A stretch of DNA of 64,000 nucleotides from Prostheceraeus crozeri (GCA_907163375.1 CAJQUW010001420.1:868001-932000); one strand, 5' to 3'; shown: positions 1 through 14,100, numbered from the stretch's first letter. A program made the numbers and translations. The notes: generated from the sequence alone by a model not told the origin.

Positions 1-1866
1 TTGTAAAGTTGGCGGAACTGCCGAGCGGAATCATTATTTAGTACAGCGAGATCCTGTTCGAAACAACTTCTACTTCATCAATTTCAGCCCCTAATCAGAT
101 TCCACAAATTCGCAGTCGCTATAGAGAAATTCAAATTTAAAGATAGTTGTGGTTCCTTTGGGTGGTTCCGCTAACTTCACAAACGTGGGGGTAGAGAGAC
201 TGCCTCCACAATCGCTTGCAGGACCAAGCCGCACCGGTGCGTGTAGCATGCTCTCTATAGTGCCACATGATAGCCAGAGAGGGCACGACGATGATTGGCC
301 GGATTCCTCAACGTGTCAGATTAGCAAGAGCATGGAACACATCATATGTCCATCGTCTATTGATGCTTCCGCTTCACTGCCATTAGCCCATGTTCCACCA
401 ATCGTTTCATGAGAGCTTGCAAACTTCAACTCCTCAGTCGAGCCATCTGCCAATGTCCAACATTTAGACATCTTTCCAGACTCCCACACTCTTGCAACTA
501 CTTTCCATAAGCACTATGCTTATTTCTTACTGCACGTCGTAGTAAGTTTGTTTGTAGCCTGTACACCGCTCGTAAATAGTGCAGTAGACTGCATGCGAAG
601 ATAGAGCAAATTAACTGCAAATGTTGTGTAAACTTCCACGAGGCAGGAAAAATATCGCTCCTTTAAATTAAGGACTCCTTTTAATTAAGGATTTTTTTGC
701 GAAGTAAAATTCACTGAAAGTGAAGAGCCTTTAGACTGACCATGGAGATGAAGCGCATAGAGGAATTTTATTTCGAAAAAAATCGCAATAAACATGAAAG
801 ATCGATATTTTACTTACCTCCTGGAAAGTTGCATAATGAATAACCTTACGCATAAGACAACGAACGATCTAATTGCAAGTACAACATCCTAAATTGAACT
901 CGATGTATGCTCAACTCGATAAATGCATGGTTCAATTTTCAATATCTTAGTTGTAATCAACTCTCAGCACTTTATATTTTATCTACAAAGAAATCATTGT
1001 AGCTGTATAATCGAGACAGTAATATTACGAAAGCTGTTTAAAATGTTAGAATATATACTTTGACACCTTGATTAATGGGTTTTTGGAAAAATCAACCTTT
1101 AAATTGTCTAACTATTATTTATTGATCTCCAACATGTTGATCTCAAGTGAAGGAAGAAGAATTACATGTAAGTACAGCATATAAATCACAGTTGAAAGAG
1201 ATGTCTTTGCAATGACACTCACCGTGGCAAGAAATAGAAAGAAGGGTGCAGCAGAGCGGAGTCGGCATGGTCACCCAAGATTTATCACTCCAACTGATAA
1301 CTACTCATTATTTTAAATGTTGGACACCATTAAATGCTGTATTCCTTTTCACTTAATAATGGTTCTGGTGTATTGTCCAAATGAGCTGTTAAAGATCAAT
1401 GACTAACAAGAAGACATTTCAAAGATTATTCTAACTTAAGGAGGCTATCAGAAAAAGGATGTAAGCAAAATAAACTCAACAATGTTACAATTTGAAGATT
1501 TTCAACGACTTAATAATTATCCATACTGGAGAGGGACGATTCGGTCTCCCGATTTTTTGATGTGATCCTCGTAAAACTAAGTCGCCCGATCTACAATTTT
1601 GTGACCTAAAGTTTAGCGTATTTTCAAATTTTTCACTGAAATCATTACGTTCGTAAACTTTAAAAAAATCTGCCGAAATTGGTGATTTTAAATCTTGAAT
1701 AGCTTTTGCAACATGGAGATGAATCAGTTGGAGTAAATGAACATCGCGATAAGAAAGCTTAGACCGTAAATATGTTGTACCGTGAATGTCATGTGATTTG
1801 AAACATTGGTACGGAAGTTAAGGAGAGACCGATTCAGTCCCACGCGCTTCATAGTCCAATATGGAT
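1..1866. other. Upstream DNA, no gene recognised
   Basis: Open frames are short (under 90 codons) and match nothing I know in either strand. The first 450 bases are somewhat richer in GC. No promoter, RNA gene or transposon end stands out, apart from an inverted pair of GAGACCGAATC-like words near 1530 and 2187. Confidence 0.5.
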
Positions 1867-1961
1867 AGGGTTAAAATGAAGGTCTTAAAATCAATGTACC
1901 GCACAGTGGAAGCCAGGGTTAAAATGAAGGCTTAAAATCAATGTACCGTACAGTGCAAGCC
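1867..1961. repeat. Two-copy tandem duplication, 48-bp unit
   Basis: Units 1867-1914 and 1915-1961 each begin agggttaaaatgaagg and differ by one indel and two substitutions. The right unit abuts unrelated sequence. This is a local duplication; GAGACCGATTC words lie on either side, at 1824 and 2187. Confidence 0.85.
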
Positions 1962-2403
1962 ATATATGCCTACATTCGGGTTGTCCGTGTGTAGGCCCAA
2001 TTTGGTTGGTTTCTATTTTTCCACAATTTGTAGTTCTTTCACCTTTGACGATACTGAAATGTCTCAGGGATCTGCATGTGGATATGTTCCAGCAACGAAA
2101 TGTTTCTATCAAATTAAAGCATCTCATAATGGCTTCGTGCAATTCTGGAGACAATTAGTACATCTATGGGGCGAAGCGATGATTGGGAGACCGATTCAAA
2201 AGATATGTGAATAAATAATGTGTCGATGGTCAGATGTTCAGCATATCATCGATCACAAAGACCTTCTTCTTGCTAAGTTCACATCCACAAGTATAATCCA
2301 GACAGGCATTCAATGCATGATGTCAAGAGTGAGAGATCCACAGAAGAGAAAAAAAGTAAGGATGTTTTGTTCATCAATCATGTTATATACATTCATGTAC
2401 TAG

Positions 2404-3731
2404 GAACCATTTTTAAAAAAACTCAAATATTTCGCTTTTTTGATTATTTGATCTTTTATTAGTTTTTTCTAAAAATGGCTCGCTCAACCGCTCGCTCACG
2501 ACAAAAAATCATCGCTCGCTCGCTCAATTTTATCTCACAATATTTTTTCGCTCGCTCATCCGCTCATCAAAAACTTGAAAAAATACCGCAATAGGCAAAA
2601 TAGGCAATTACACCTGATTCAACCGGAGGCTCACCACTTATCAAAAGTGGCATTCCGTATTCATCTAATAAATTATATACGCAAGATAACTTAATACCGG
2701 TACCCATTAAGAAAGCAAGATGAGCAACAGCACACATTATGATTACATGAATCAAATCACGCTACATGCACTTAATGATTAATTTAGAGCAATTATCAAT
2801 AATGAATAATCATGATACAAGGAGGCATTCCTGGGATGGGTATGCAGTGAATGGGTAATTGCGAAAGGTCTGACAGGCCTTTCACAAACAATTATCTTGG
2901 CATATGTACTCATTACTGAATTATCATTACTCATTACTCGAAGCTTGAGAAGAGCGTTTTTAGGCGAAATTTTGCCCTCGTCTTTTTGAGCCTTACTTAG
3001 AAATTTTTGATGAGAACAAAATCCTTTTATAATGTTATTGCCTGATATCTGCCCTTTCTATAGATGCTAGCTAATTTTGTTTCGGATCTTTCATTGGTAG
3101 GCCGTGAATATCTCTCGGTAAACCTCATGCGTGATTTTTTGCTAAATTGGGTTTTTTGATAACAATGTATTCTTGAGAGTGGGACCTCTATGGGACGCAC
3201 CTCAGTTGCCCTTCCTAATAAGCCCATTCAAAAATATATGTAGGCCCTATACTAAGAAGTTATTCGGATGACAATCGGTCTTCAGCATATAGACGACTAG
3301 TTTTCAAAGTTTTCATGAGTGCTGTGCGTAGATTCTAAATTTAGTTAAAAATGATTGTCAATATCGTTGCAAACTGTGCACATTGTATTTGTTCCTAATG
3401 TCATTCTATTTTGTAATAATAAGACAAGTGGCAAAAATACATACCTGACTTACCTGGTGTCATCCTAATGATGCATGCTGATCAGTAGTGTGTCTGCTCT
3501 CGTGGTTTGTTGAAATAATTTATTATCTTCGGTTTCCAGTCACCGTTTCTTCTCGAATCATCGTCGCGTCATTTATAGTCGTACTCAAGTGCGTTCGTCT
3601 ATTATTGTTGTTGGATTGCCTGAGATCATCGTCTGAAATTCTTCCTATGTTGCCGTATGATTATTGCTCATCTGTCTCTTACAATCAATCTCTTGGGTGT
3701 AAAATTTCTGTACCGAATTTGACGCCATCCT
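2404..3731. other. AT-rich DNA with a CGCTCGCTCA cluster
   Basis: Between about 2478 and 2572 the words CGCTCGCTC and CGCTCATC recur five or more times separated by AT-rich spacers, a degenerate short repeat. The rest shows no coding signal that I can support. Confidence 0.5.
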
Positions 3732-5788
3732 GTAGGGTAGGGTGGGTGGAATGGGTAGTTTTTAAAGAATTCATGTGATTTTCTCAATGTTCTCCATGTG
3801 CCACCTGGAATTTTGATAGCTGATCATCACATTCTATGTATTGGCTATACATAAATACCTTAATTGCTCAAAATAGTATTTCTGGTCATTGTGGAAATTA
3901 TGTTTTTTAAAGAATGTAGTGTATATCCATTTCACCCCCAAACGTGAGGTGAAATGGGTACAAATATAGTTTTTGAAAATGATATCAGTGCATGAAAAGA
4001 TAACTAAAAATATCAGAAACTTGTTAAGCATCACTATAATGGTATGCTATAATGGTCAGCTGCTACAATATTTGTTTTCATTGATGGGTTAAATGATGAT
4101 TATATTGTTGTCTTATAGAACTAATATGAATTGCAATAATGCGGTCGAAATTTCGATTTTTCTGAATTGTCGTTTGAAAAATCATATATTATTAGAACCG
4201 TTCATCATAAAAATTACAACTTCGTGAGATATCTATGACTTCATGACAACATAAAGAATTGGTCTAAAGAAAAAGTTAATATCAGAGAAATTATGAAAGC
4301 AAATTAGATGTGTCACTATCTTGACTTCAAAAGTTTGACCGCGGAAATTTCTCTTTCGCACTGGCGGTTTCTAATTGCCCGATGACATCTTTTAAATACA
4401 GTGCAGGTCGATATTTGAAACAGCAAGATTTCTCACAGTGCCCTGGACCACCTTCGCTTCTTTAAATGTAGCAGGAAAACTGAAACGCACTATCTCTATT
4501 TGACCGATGTACCGTCAGCTTTTATTCAAATTTTACAGCAACTCAGTCGTCCTGTTTCAAATCTTAGATTGATGGGAAGCCTGCATCTTCCTTTTCATTC
4601 ATGCCTTCATCTGAAGGTCCTCATTATCGCTCACCGTTGTATCTATGTTGTTCAATCGATTTGACAGCGGTTCGATGCAATCTTTGGATTTGATTATTTT
4701 CTCATACGAATATCACTTCTTTCTTCATCTTCAACACATTTCAAAGCTGATGACGATGTCAACGCTTCACCAGTTTTGTTCAGCGTATAATTTCTGATGT
4801 TCGAACAGGATCACGCGCTTTGGTTTCCTGGAGACTAGTAGGCCTACTGATAAGAACTGATGCCAAAACCCTTTGGATATTGAAAGCTCCCTTTGCCTGT
4901 AACTTTTCAGTCCGAGGCTTACAGTTTTTACCACAGATGTTCGAGAAACTGGATTTAGCATAGTACCACCATGGAATCTGCTGATCGCCGAATCTGGTTT
5001 CAATTGCTCAAAGACAGTCTATATGCATGACGATATGTTGGAAATCAGGCTTCGTCATCGAATTCGTTCGAGCCTATCGGACCATTACTTTCATGCTTCC
5101 TTCCATGCGTGTTTCAGAGCTAAAGAAATCATAAGGCTGAAGAGTACTATGTGGATTGTCGAGTGTCATACGATAGAGTAGAATAATTTCGTTTCGTTGG
5201 CAGACTTCAATGTTAGACTACAAAAAGCAGTGCTGTCTACTTGTATTCGTAAAAATCAAACTCAATGAACCGCACATGCACATATCACAACTGAAATGCA
5301 CCTATATTTATAAGACTAGCATATATCTCATGTAGACTTCAGCCTTGAGAAAAAATCGACACCTACTGTGTTGACATATGTATACCCGTTCACCCCACAC
5401 TTTTTCAGTAGTATACCCATTTCACCACATTTTTAAATTTTCAAACTTAACAGATAATAATGACGAATGTAGATTAGCCTATTATCACATCATAATTAGG
5501 AAAGTTTTAGCTTTTACAGTGATGCTTAAGCTAAGTCATGGTGCTCTTTCCCTTGCCGCAATAGGTAAGTTCGTGATCGTTCATTTTTTCCAGTAACAAA
5601 AAGGAAATCGAAAGTTGGTTTCCATGGAAAGAATTATAATTGTATATAGAACAAATTCATGCTAATATCACGCTATCATCATAATCCAAGCGATATACGG
5701 AAATGTCAACCCGCTTGGCTTCCAGATAACTTTAGGTGACTTATACCCATTTCACCCCATATATCCATTAGACCCCACCCTACCCTAC
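3732..5788. mobile_element. Non-coding 2.06-kb TIR element (GTAGGGTAGGGTGGG ends)
   Basis: The left end reads gtagggtagggtggg at 3732. The reverse complement of the right end (to 5788) starts with the same 15 bases. Further in, both ends carry words of the type ATGGGGTGAAATGGGTA (about 3940-3965, 5379-5425 and 5740-5760), which look like subterminal repeats. Interior open frames stay below 80 codons. No clear target-site duplication is visible (tcct on the left, tctt on the right), so the superfamily is unassigned. Confidence 0.65.
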
Positions 5789-6139
5789 TCTTCGGTACCG
5801 CGTTCGCTCCTAAATTCCGAATCCTGATAAGTGCCAGCAATAATATTTGTGGAACCTCCCTCGTTGGTTCGAATCCTGAGTTGAAGAGACTGCTGGTGAA
5901 TTTCTGATGTTTAAGATTTTCCAATATCAAGGAATTAGTGGAGAGATACAAGTCATCGTGTAAACATTCTTTTAGTCTAGTGCATCGACTAAGCTGAAAC
6001 GGCTTCTGTTTCAGGCACATTCCAGATATATTTTTCTATTTTAGTGACATATTTTGAATATACTTGGTGATACCACCCCGAAGATGCGCAATACTCACAC
6101 TCTGGATCCACGAGCAGCAGCAGCGTTGCTTTGTCGGAT

Positions 6140-7062
6140 ATTTAAGCATGGGTTGAGTCGGGTTGTTGCGGTATCACTAATACTGTGAAGTCTGAAATCG
6201 AAAGTCTTAAATCAACAGTTCACCGTTGAGTTGAAGAATCGGATGATGCTAACAAACACCTGCAAACAAAGCTTACAGACTGAGGCTACTCTTAGGCGGC
6301 TAAGGAATATCCAGGTTCAGCAGAAATTCGATTGTGATTTGAAGTCGCTGGATAAATTTCAGCACAACATGATCTCAACGGTGTCCAAAGAAATAAGCGA
6401 TCGAGCAATAAAAAAAGGCACCGTGATCGTTTGTGATATTCCTGAATCCTCACACGGTTAATCAAATTCTGATCGATTAAAGTGTGTGGAGATTTTGCAG
6501 AAGATTGGTTGCGAAATCAACGGTGTCTGTGAAGTGCATCGTATTATCAAATCGAGTGTTAAACGACCTCGTCTCATAAAAGCAATCTGTAACAGCGTTG
6601 ACTTTCAAGAAATCGCCTTACAAAAGGCCAAGAGCGTGCGAAAGTTTGCTGATTTCAAGACGTACCTGAATCCTCATAGCACACCTCTACAATAAAGTTA
6701 TAGAAAGGCTCTTTCTGAAGCGCAGAAATTGTGAAGGAATGAGAGAGAAGATGTTATCTTCCGCAATGAAGTTCAGTGACGTAGACATAAAAAATGGCTA
6801 AAGACGGATTAACCTCCTAATTCTCAACAACCGACCATTCCTTATGAGAAACTTTTTTCGTTTATGCTTTGTAATGTACAGTCGTTATTGCTGAAACTTG
6901 ATGAACTCCGAGTTCTAGTTTCAATGACAAGATATTTTCATTTCCATAACTGAATCATGGTTTCAACCAATTATCGACAACGAACTCATTCAAATTCAAA
7001 GCTACATCTTTCGAAACGAAAGACGGGATAATGATTGCGACTCTGGAACTATTGTATATTCC
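6140..7062 (+). pseudogene. Decayed LINE (non-LTR retrotransposon): ORF1 and start of endonuclease ORF
   Basis: 6231-6770 in one frame, broken by TAA at 6459 and 6693, reads like a LINE ORF1 protein: a coiled-coil lead-in, VIVCDIPESS (the usual ..V(I/V)xG(I/L)PES motif), EILQKIGCEINGVCEVHRI, then RPRLIKAI and LSEAQK. About 6840-7060 then resembles the start of an apurinic-type endonuclease: CNVQSLLLKLDELRVLV followed, in another frame, by ESWFQPIIDNELIQIQSYIF (ESW being the E-(S/T)-W motif). This order matches CR1/L2-type elements. The reverse transcriptase is missing, so the copy is truncated and dead. Confidence 0.78.
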
Positions 7063-7679
7063 CTGCCGTTTGTGTAACTATTGTATATTCGGTATCAACT
7101 CGTGCTACTTTTACTCGTGCCGGCGGCTGGTTCCAACCCTGACTGATAGAACTATCAAAAACATCATCCGGACGGATTGTCTAGAAATTTAAAGCATGTA
7201 GGCTTGTGCTTGCCTGTAATAGGCTATTGTTTACCAAATTACTGATCATAGGACTACCATCGAATTTACTCACATCTGAAGTTCGCCAAAAAAGTTTTCG
7301 TGTACCTTTTAATACAGAGTTCTATAGTTAACGTATTACACATACGGTCTGCTCAAATTCATTGTCAATCTGCGACATTGCATTCATTTAAGTTATTTAA
7401 TGTTGCATTGACTTTACCGTGCCATCTTAGTTGATAATTTGATTTCAGCGCATCAGATGGTCAGATCGACAGACAGATGGAGTAATTCGAAATATTGATA
7501 AACGATATTCACATCTATGGCAATTAGCAGTGCTAGGAGATACTTACATGATATCATCGACAAAAAAGGAATTAACGGTGGCATCATGGCTCAAATATTT
7601 GATTTTGCTGGAACGTGTTCAACTCCGTACCTACATCGAAGTTACTAGTCAGTTCGATATTTTGTTGATATTTTTCCAG
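7063..7679. other. Region just upstream of the ASTE1-like coding start
   Basis: No ORF or repeat is supported here. It must hold either the 5' UTR and promoter or the intron separating the coding exon from an undetected non-coding exon. The pyrimidine-rich tract before 7680 favours the intron reading. Confidence 0.4.
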
Positions 7680-8150
7680 ATTTGGTGATTACAATGGGAC
7701 TGAATGGATTAATGGGTTTCGTGGACAATAATGTCAACACCTGCATTGATTTCGTAGACTTGATAGAAATTGCCCGCAGTAGAGGCGGAATCGAAATCCT
7801 TGTAGATTTCATCGCATTTTACTGCCACATGACAACTTCATTCAAAGAATATATGGGCAATTGTTATAGAAATGGTAACTCATACAATTTCCAGATCTAT
7901 GATGGAGAATACACACTTTATCATCAATGGATTTCTAAGCTGATCGCTGATTTGAAGTTTTACGATATACATTTCGTATTTTTCTGTGATGGAAAAGAAG
8001 GTAGTTCAGAAAAACACGCTGCTGCCAAAATGCCGACTTGGGAATCACGATATGGTCAGAAGTGTGAAAATATGAAAAAATATTTCAATTACGGACGAAC
8101 GGAAGTCTCGTCCAACGTAACAGAATTTCTGGTGTCTCCTCTGTTATCAA
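7680..8150 (+). CDS. ASTE1: ASTE1-like exon 1 (first coding exon, XPG N domain)
   Basis: The coding part begins at ATG 7694. I prefer this to an in-frame TTG at 7682 because XPG nucleases begin with Met-Gly and the catalytic fold uses this N-terminus. A good acceptor (tttttccag, ending 7679) lies just upstream, so a non-coding 5' exon probably exists further left; I could not identify it. The exon encodes residues 1-152 plus one base and holds the D38 and D99 metal-ligand positions and the HFVFFCDGK strand. The donor is tcaa|gtaaga at 8151. Confidence 0.87.
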
Positions 8151-11100
8151 GTAAGAATGTTTTAAATGATTGGGCTTTTGTGTCACTGGAAAGTAGAATA
8201 ATTGAATTCAGTTATTGCCAGGGGAGTTTGAAGCACTGACCAGGAATATCGGTTTATTAGGTCGGAAATTGTCCAGTCCAGTAGTTCGTCTCAGGGGCGG
8301 TTTTGTTGCATTGATCAACAGAGATTGAATTGCAGAGCAAGAATGTACATATAATCAATTTCAGAATAATTTTCTTAATATGTAGAACTCGTCTGAATCT
8401 TGAAAAACTTAAATAAATTCAGAAAATTCGTTGGTTGTGTTTAAAAGAGAGGGGATGTGTGGTAATGTACTATGTGCCTATTACCGACGGGATGCGGTCT
8501 TAAAGGATTCCATGCTTGATGCAGTCAGAAGCAAGTATAATTATCAAAAACAAAAGTACGAGCATGAGAGTGTTTTTGTTACCTCAACCAACTTTGCAAG
8601 ATGTGTTATTTTTTCGGTTTTATAAGACCTCATGCTTTTACAGTGAGAAAGAGTCTATCAAACGACCCATTAAGATTGATCAGGCAAACGATGTTCATAG
8701 TGTGAAAGCGCCTCAAAATTCAAAAAGTGAATTTGTTATTTTATCAGGAACCAGTTTTAATCAGCATTGCGATGACAAATTGACCAATCTTCATGAGGAA
8801 AAATGTCGCTTAAGTTGATTATCAATAAAATTTTGCTTAGTTTATGATATTGCTCCTGAAGATTGGTCAATCGGTGTCATTGCATTGAGAATTGAAACCA
8901 GTTGAGATGAAACAACAATGTAAGGGTAACCTTAACAGGTTGCAGTCTGTTTGCATAGCGTTTCATCTGATGGCATCTTGTCTTTGGGGAACACAACTCG
9001 CCTTGAATGACTTCATGAAATCATTGTTGCATACTTCGAGCAAGCATCTTTTAATCTTTTATCTAATTAATCTAATTAACATCATTAATCCAGCGTTTCC
9101 AAAAGTGAGCGCGCAGCTGCGCGGTTTTGCCGATTTCAGCGCGGAAAATTGAGAAGCTGCGCGGAATTTTGATGTCACAATCTTTTTTCAGTTTTAAGTA
9201 TGTTTTGAATCTTAGTGTGGTGTTTTTCACAGAAATCATTTCAAATTAGACATTGTTCACCTAATGTACAGCTTCTGTAGTACATTTGATAGAGGACATT
9301 TTTTGTTAGATAAAATAAAAGAAATGTACAAATTTTCGTGGACTTATCAGGTCCGCTTCATCAGGTTGCAGTGGTAAAACTGAAGTCAAACCAAAAGAGA
9401 GAACGATAGACGTGCGTATATTAGGTAAATACATTTCCCATCGGTTCATCGCACTGTGTGATTGCTGTGTATGGAAGGTCTCAGCGAATAATCGCGGGCG
9501 CCACTTCGTCTGCCTTGTGATGACGTGCGCCCTCGACTAATCAATAGCGTGATTCTTCTCGATTGAATGCTCTGCAAGGGCTAATTTCTGCAGTTGAAAA
9601 AGAAATAAGCTTCTGCAGCATTATTTCAATAATAGATGGGAACCAAATTAGGATAATTTAGCTTTTCTACTCATAAGATTGTAAAATGACTGCGAATCAA
9701 GATACATTCCCCTGCTGCTTGAAAACTTACTTATGCTTAAAACTTATTTCAAATCACGCTTTGTTTGACTGTGCATCATATTAGGCCCACCTAGTGCTGG
9801 GGAGAATAAGTAGACCACTCAAGTGCCACAAGTATCACTTTTGGCCCTTCAGATGGTCCATTTTTTCTACATCGCACTGTAAATGGATTCTATTGTTTTT
9901 TCGTTTTGAATGTGAGCTGTCGCGTGAAAATCATTATTTTACAGGTTTTTGAGAAACTTTACAGTGGAATCATCTCATCACCTCATCATATCCCTATCTT
10001 GATGAGGAGTCCTCCCTACCGACTTTCTTGCCATTCACTCCCTAGGAGAGGCATCTGCTCAAACGATGGCGGATATTATCAAAGAAGAGCTAGTATCAAG
10101 AAATATACCGTTACTAAATTGTATCGCTGTCATGTCGGATAGTGCCAACGTCATGCGTGGCCAGAAAGGTGGCGTCATATCCATCTTGAAGAAAGACAAT
10201 CCTAACTTGCTCGACGTTGGGGGTTGCTCAACGCACCATGTCCACAACTCGGTCGAGAAAGCAATGTCATCACTGGGCGAGGAGCTTGAAGAAGCTATCG
10301 ATGATACATTTTTCTATCTACGTTATGCCAAAGCCGCCAATTCTTTCATAAAAATTCAGAAAATGATGGACTTGGAACCTTTGAAATTTCTGCGTAGAGT
10401 GGAGACTAGATGGCTTCAAATTTATGAAGTGGTTCAGCGGTATCTGGAATTGCTTCCCGCTTTATCTGAATTCTTCTCATCGTTGCCAGCTTCGGAGCAG
10501 AAAAAGGAACGCGTTAAGAGAGTACGGAAATTCCTAGATTCTGCCGTTTCTCCCCTTTTTTGTGCTGTTCGCCCTGAAAACGTTGAAAGACTTCGAGATC
10601 TTCTTTCAAACGTCAGCTCCTGTGACACATTTGATCTACGATCGTATGGTATCGATCATTTCGGACGTCTGTTGTTCCTTTATTAGAAAAGAATATGTTG
10701 ACAAGGTGATGAATGAAGATGAATTCTACAACGTTCCAAATGTTGAACAATTATCGCATGATAATGTGCTGATTGGCGGGAAAGCTAGAGAAGCTCTTCG
10801 TAACGACCATCTTACGGCAGCACAACGTGCATTATTTTTTGAACGAGTTCGTCTGTTCTATGGCCGGCTCCTTCGATCTTTGATCCATTACTTGGCTATT
10901 GGTAAACGTCTTCTGAGGGCTTGCAAATTCTTAGATCCGAAGCAGAGGGAAAATGTTGAGGAAGAAGATCTCATATACGTCAAATCCCAATTGAATTTCG
11001 ATTGCGACGCCGACGCACTTCTTCTTGAATGGCGTAAGTTTCGTAGCGATGCGGAAATTGACACAGAGGAAGTCGACCTGCCCAAATTTTGGGAACAGAT

Positions 11101-14100
11101 AGCCTCGAAGGATGCCTACCATAGTTTGAGTGCACTGGCCAAAAGTTGCATTATTCTACCTCATGGCAACGCTGACACTGAAAGATTGTTTAGCTCGATG
11201 AAGCGCATTTTGACCACAGACCGCAACAGATTGCAGGATCCCAACTTTAACGGTATTCTGACAGTGAAATTATTTATGCGAAATCGCGGATACAAGAGTG
11301 CAACTTTCCCAATTGGACGCAAGTTGCTCGATCGTTGCTATGAGGCATCGAATGCCTACATGCAATATCTGAAGCAAAAGGAAAAGGAGCGCATTGAAGC
11401 AGAAAAAAAGAAAGAGGAAGATCTGAAAGCCACGGAGAAAGAGATGGAAAGAGAAAGAGTCAGGCAAGAAAAGGAATCCGCAGAGAAACTCGCCGAGAGT
11501 AATCGGAAAACGGCCATGGAATGCATGGAGGCAGCCAAGAGGCTTATGCTAGAAGCACAATCGATGACAGATGCAGCTCCCGTGTCATCGAAAAAAGATG
11601 AGTCCAAAAGAAAGTTGAAGAGAACTTTGCCTTCGACCGAACCACTGATGGATACGAGGCGTCATAGACAATGATAAGACACTTGGTGCTGACTATTTTC
11701 TCGTCATCCTCAATTCAATTTGTTACAAATTCAATAGATGAATACAATTTTTCTTAAAAAAGATTTATTTTTCTGTCAATATGTACATCTACATTCAGAT
11801 AAGCTATATGTCCTTCACACTCAGTTACCGTGAAATGTAGTAAAACGTGGACCATGAGGCCACTTTTGAATTTTTTTGCAATAATTATCATGAAGACCTT
11901 TTGTTGTAGTCACATTCCCATGCCACTTGACTCGAGAGATATTGGTACCGGAATAGTTTCTTGTTCATTTTGTTTTGTGAAGTCCTTGATTATTACTGAA
12001 AATACAGTACCTACTACACTACGCTTTGTTTATAGTTACCTACTAGTACTACTAGTTACAATATGTTGACCCTATTGATAGAAACAGTTATAGTGACCCA
12101 ATCAGGTTCCATCGAAAGTCTACTTAAGATTGAAGGTAAAAGTTGCACATCACTATGTAGGATTCATTTTTGAATATGCAAGAAAATGAAATCCAGAAAA
12201 TCACAAATATGGTCTTAAAACTGCAATGTAAAGGGGGTTAGGGTCCATCTGCGCGGATTTACTTGGCCTGCGTGGATTCTCAGAGATTTTACTTTGGAAA
12301 CGCTGTTAATCTAATCCATTAATTTGATCTTTTAATCTTTTTCACATTTTTTAGTTTCCATACAAGAAATTGTAAAAGAAGCTGGCTGTGAAGTGATACA
12401 AATTCCATTTGGAGAAGCAGACTACATAATTGCCCAAGAATTGCTGTCACGACCACGTGCATATGCCGTCCTAACCAATGATAGTGACTTCGCTGTTTTC
12501 AAAGACTGCAAAATGCTACCGATCAAATATTTTGATGTAGATGATGGTTTGGAACTGAAATCGACAAGTAGAGAGGTAAGTTTATGAGCGGCTGCTCTAC
12601 ATACATATCGAGAGCGATAAAAAAGTCAAAATTAATGAAAACCCATTTTCTAATGTAAGTCTACAATAGCTAGAATAGGGCCGTGATTTAGGATGTCTTT
12701 AACTCAGTGGCGGGCGCAGTTAATCGATTCCCCTCGAGTAATCGTGCGACGGAGTCAATCGCGTGATTCGCGAATGACGGGGAATCGTGCTAAATGAAGG
12801 AATTTGCTAAATGAATTTTCAATGAAATTTGCTTGATGAGGAAAGAAATTAGGATATTTTCCTGTTCTCTCATTCAACATTTGGAATAATTGCACTGAAT
12901 GGAAGTGTTGCACATATGTGCAGGCGCTCGAACCTGAGATCAAGATTTTGTGTGACGCGACGTTTAGTTATTTGAACTAATGCTTGATTTGCATTTAATG
13001 TGTATTATTTTGAATTTTATCCGATGACATCTGTACTCTCATATAGTCTAAAATATGCTAATGATTCTGTAAACTTTAATTTCAATTGATTGATGGGCAA
13101 TTACAAGATTGATGGAGGAAACGACAAATTCGTGATACAATGTGGCTTATAATCACCAAAAGAATCAAAATTGGGAGATGCAAATGTTAGGTGGCAAAAA
13201 GGGTCGACCAAACGCTAGTCGACGTATGTCCCGCACTATGTCCCGTCTTTATAGCCACGAACTCGAGTACACAAAGGGAGGTTTGAAGGCACCAGAGATC
13301 TTGAGCCGATGAGACTTCTTCAGTGATGTGAGATAAAGTGAGATATACAATCGGAGAGTGATAGCAATAGTTCGTAGTAAATGCAGTCGATTCCTAATAA
13401 TCGATTCTCAAGAATCCTTGGGCCTTGTTTACGGTTTTTCAGTGCTGATTTTTAATACTGCACTCTCAAGCATTGCAAGCAGAGAAAGGCATTGAACAAT
13501 ATGGAGGAAAAATCCTAATTTCAAAATAGTTAGTGTCTGATCTATTTGAATGGAAATAGTCGAATTTGTAATGAAACTAGTGACCTAGAAATTAAAGACC
13601 ATATGTCAGCCAGACTAGCTGTAAGCTTCTAATAACTAAATCGGAGAAACTCTCAAAATATTCAGAATCACACGATTTTGGATTAATCGCGCACTGAGTC
13701 GCACGGTAATCGAATCGCGCCCGCCACTGCAACTCCATGTCACGTCATGAAGTCAGTACTGCGATGAGATTGGACAATCTAGCTACGATTGCACAATTGT
13801 CCAATGACCATGACCATCCAATATGCCGAATTCTGATAAGTAAGGTGTAGTCTTTTAATAGAATGATGAATCCATTTTTCGACCACTCAGGTTACTGGGT
13901 AGCTAGCACTGCATTCGAGCGAGGCAATTTTTTCAGTTCACTTAGCACCTCGATCATTCTAAGATTTTCTTCGCCCACTCAGTTCGCTGTTAAATTTTGC
14001 AATAAGCCGTTCACTTCATAGTTCAGTTCACTAAAAAAGTTTGCTGTGTTCATTTTCCGTTCACTTTGCGAGACGGAATCGAGATGTTTATGGCAGGATA

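Noticed and set aside
3732-3750. Telomere-like GTAGGGTAGGG
   Set aside because: Only two units, and it is matched by an inverted copy at 5788, so it is a transposon end rather than a telomeric tract.
5866-5876. Perfect tRNA B-box word GGTTCGAATCC
   Set aside because: The surrounding bases do not form a T-arm, acceptor stem or A box at the right spacing, so it is not a tRNA gene; a SINE relic is possible but unsupported.
12393-12587. Standalone small gene
   Set aside because: It is exon 2 of the ASTE1-like gene running through its donor into the intron.
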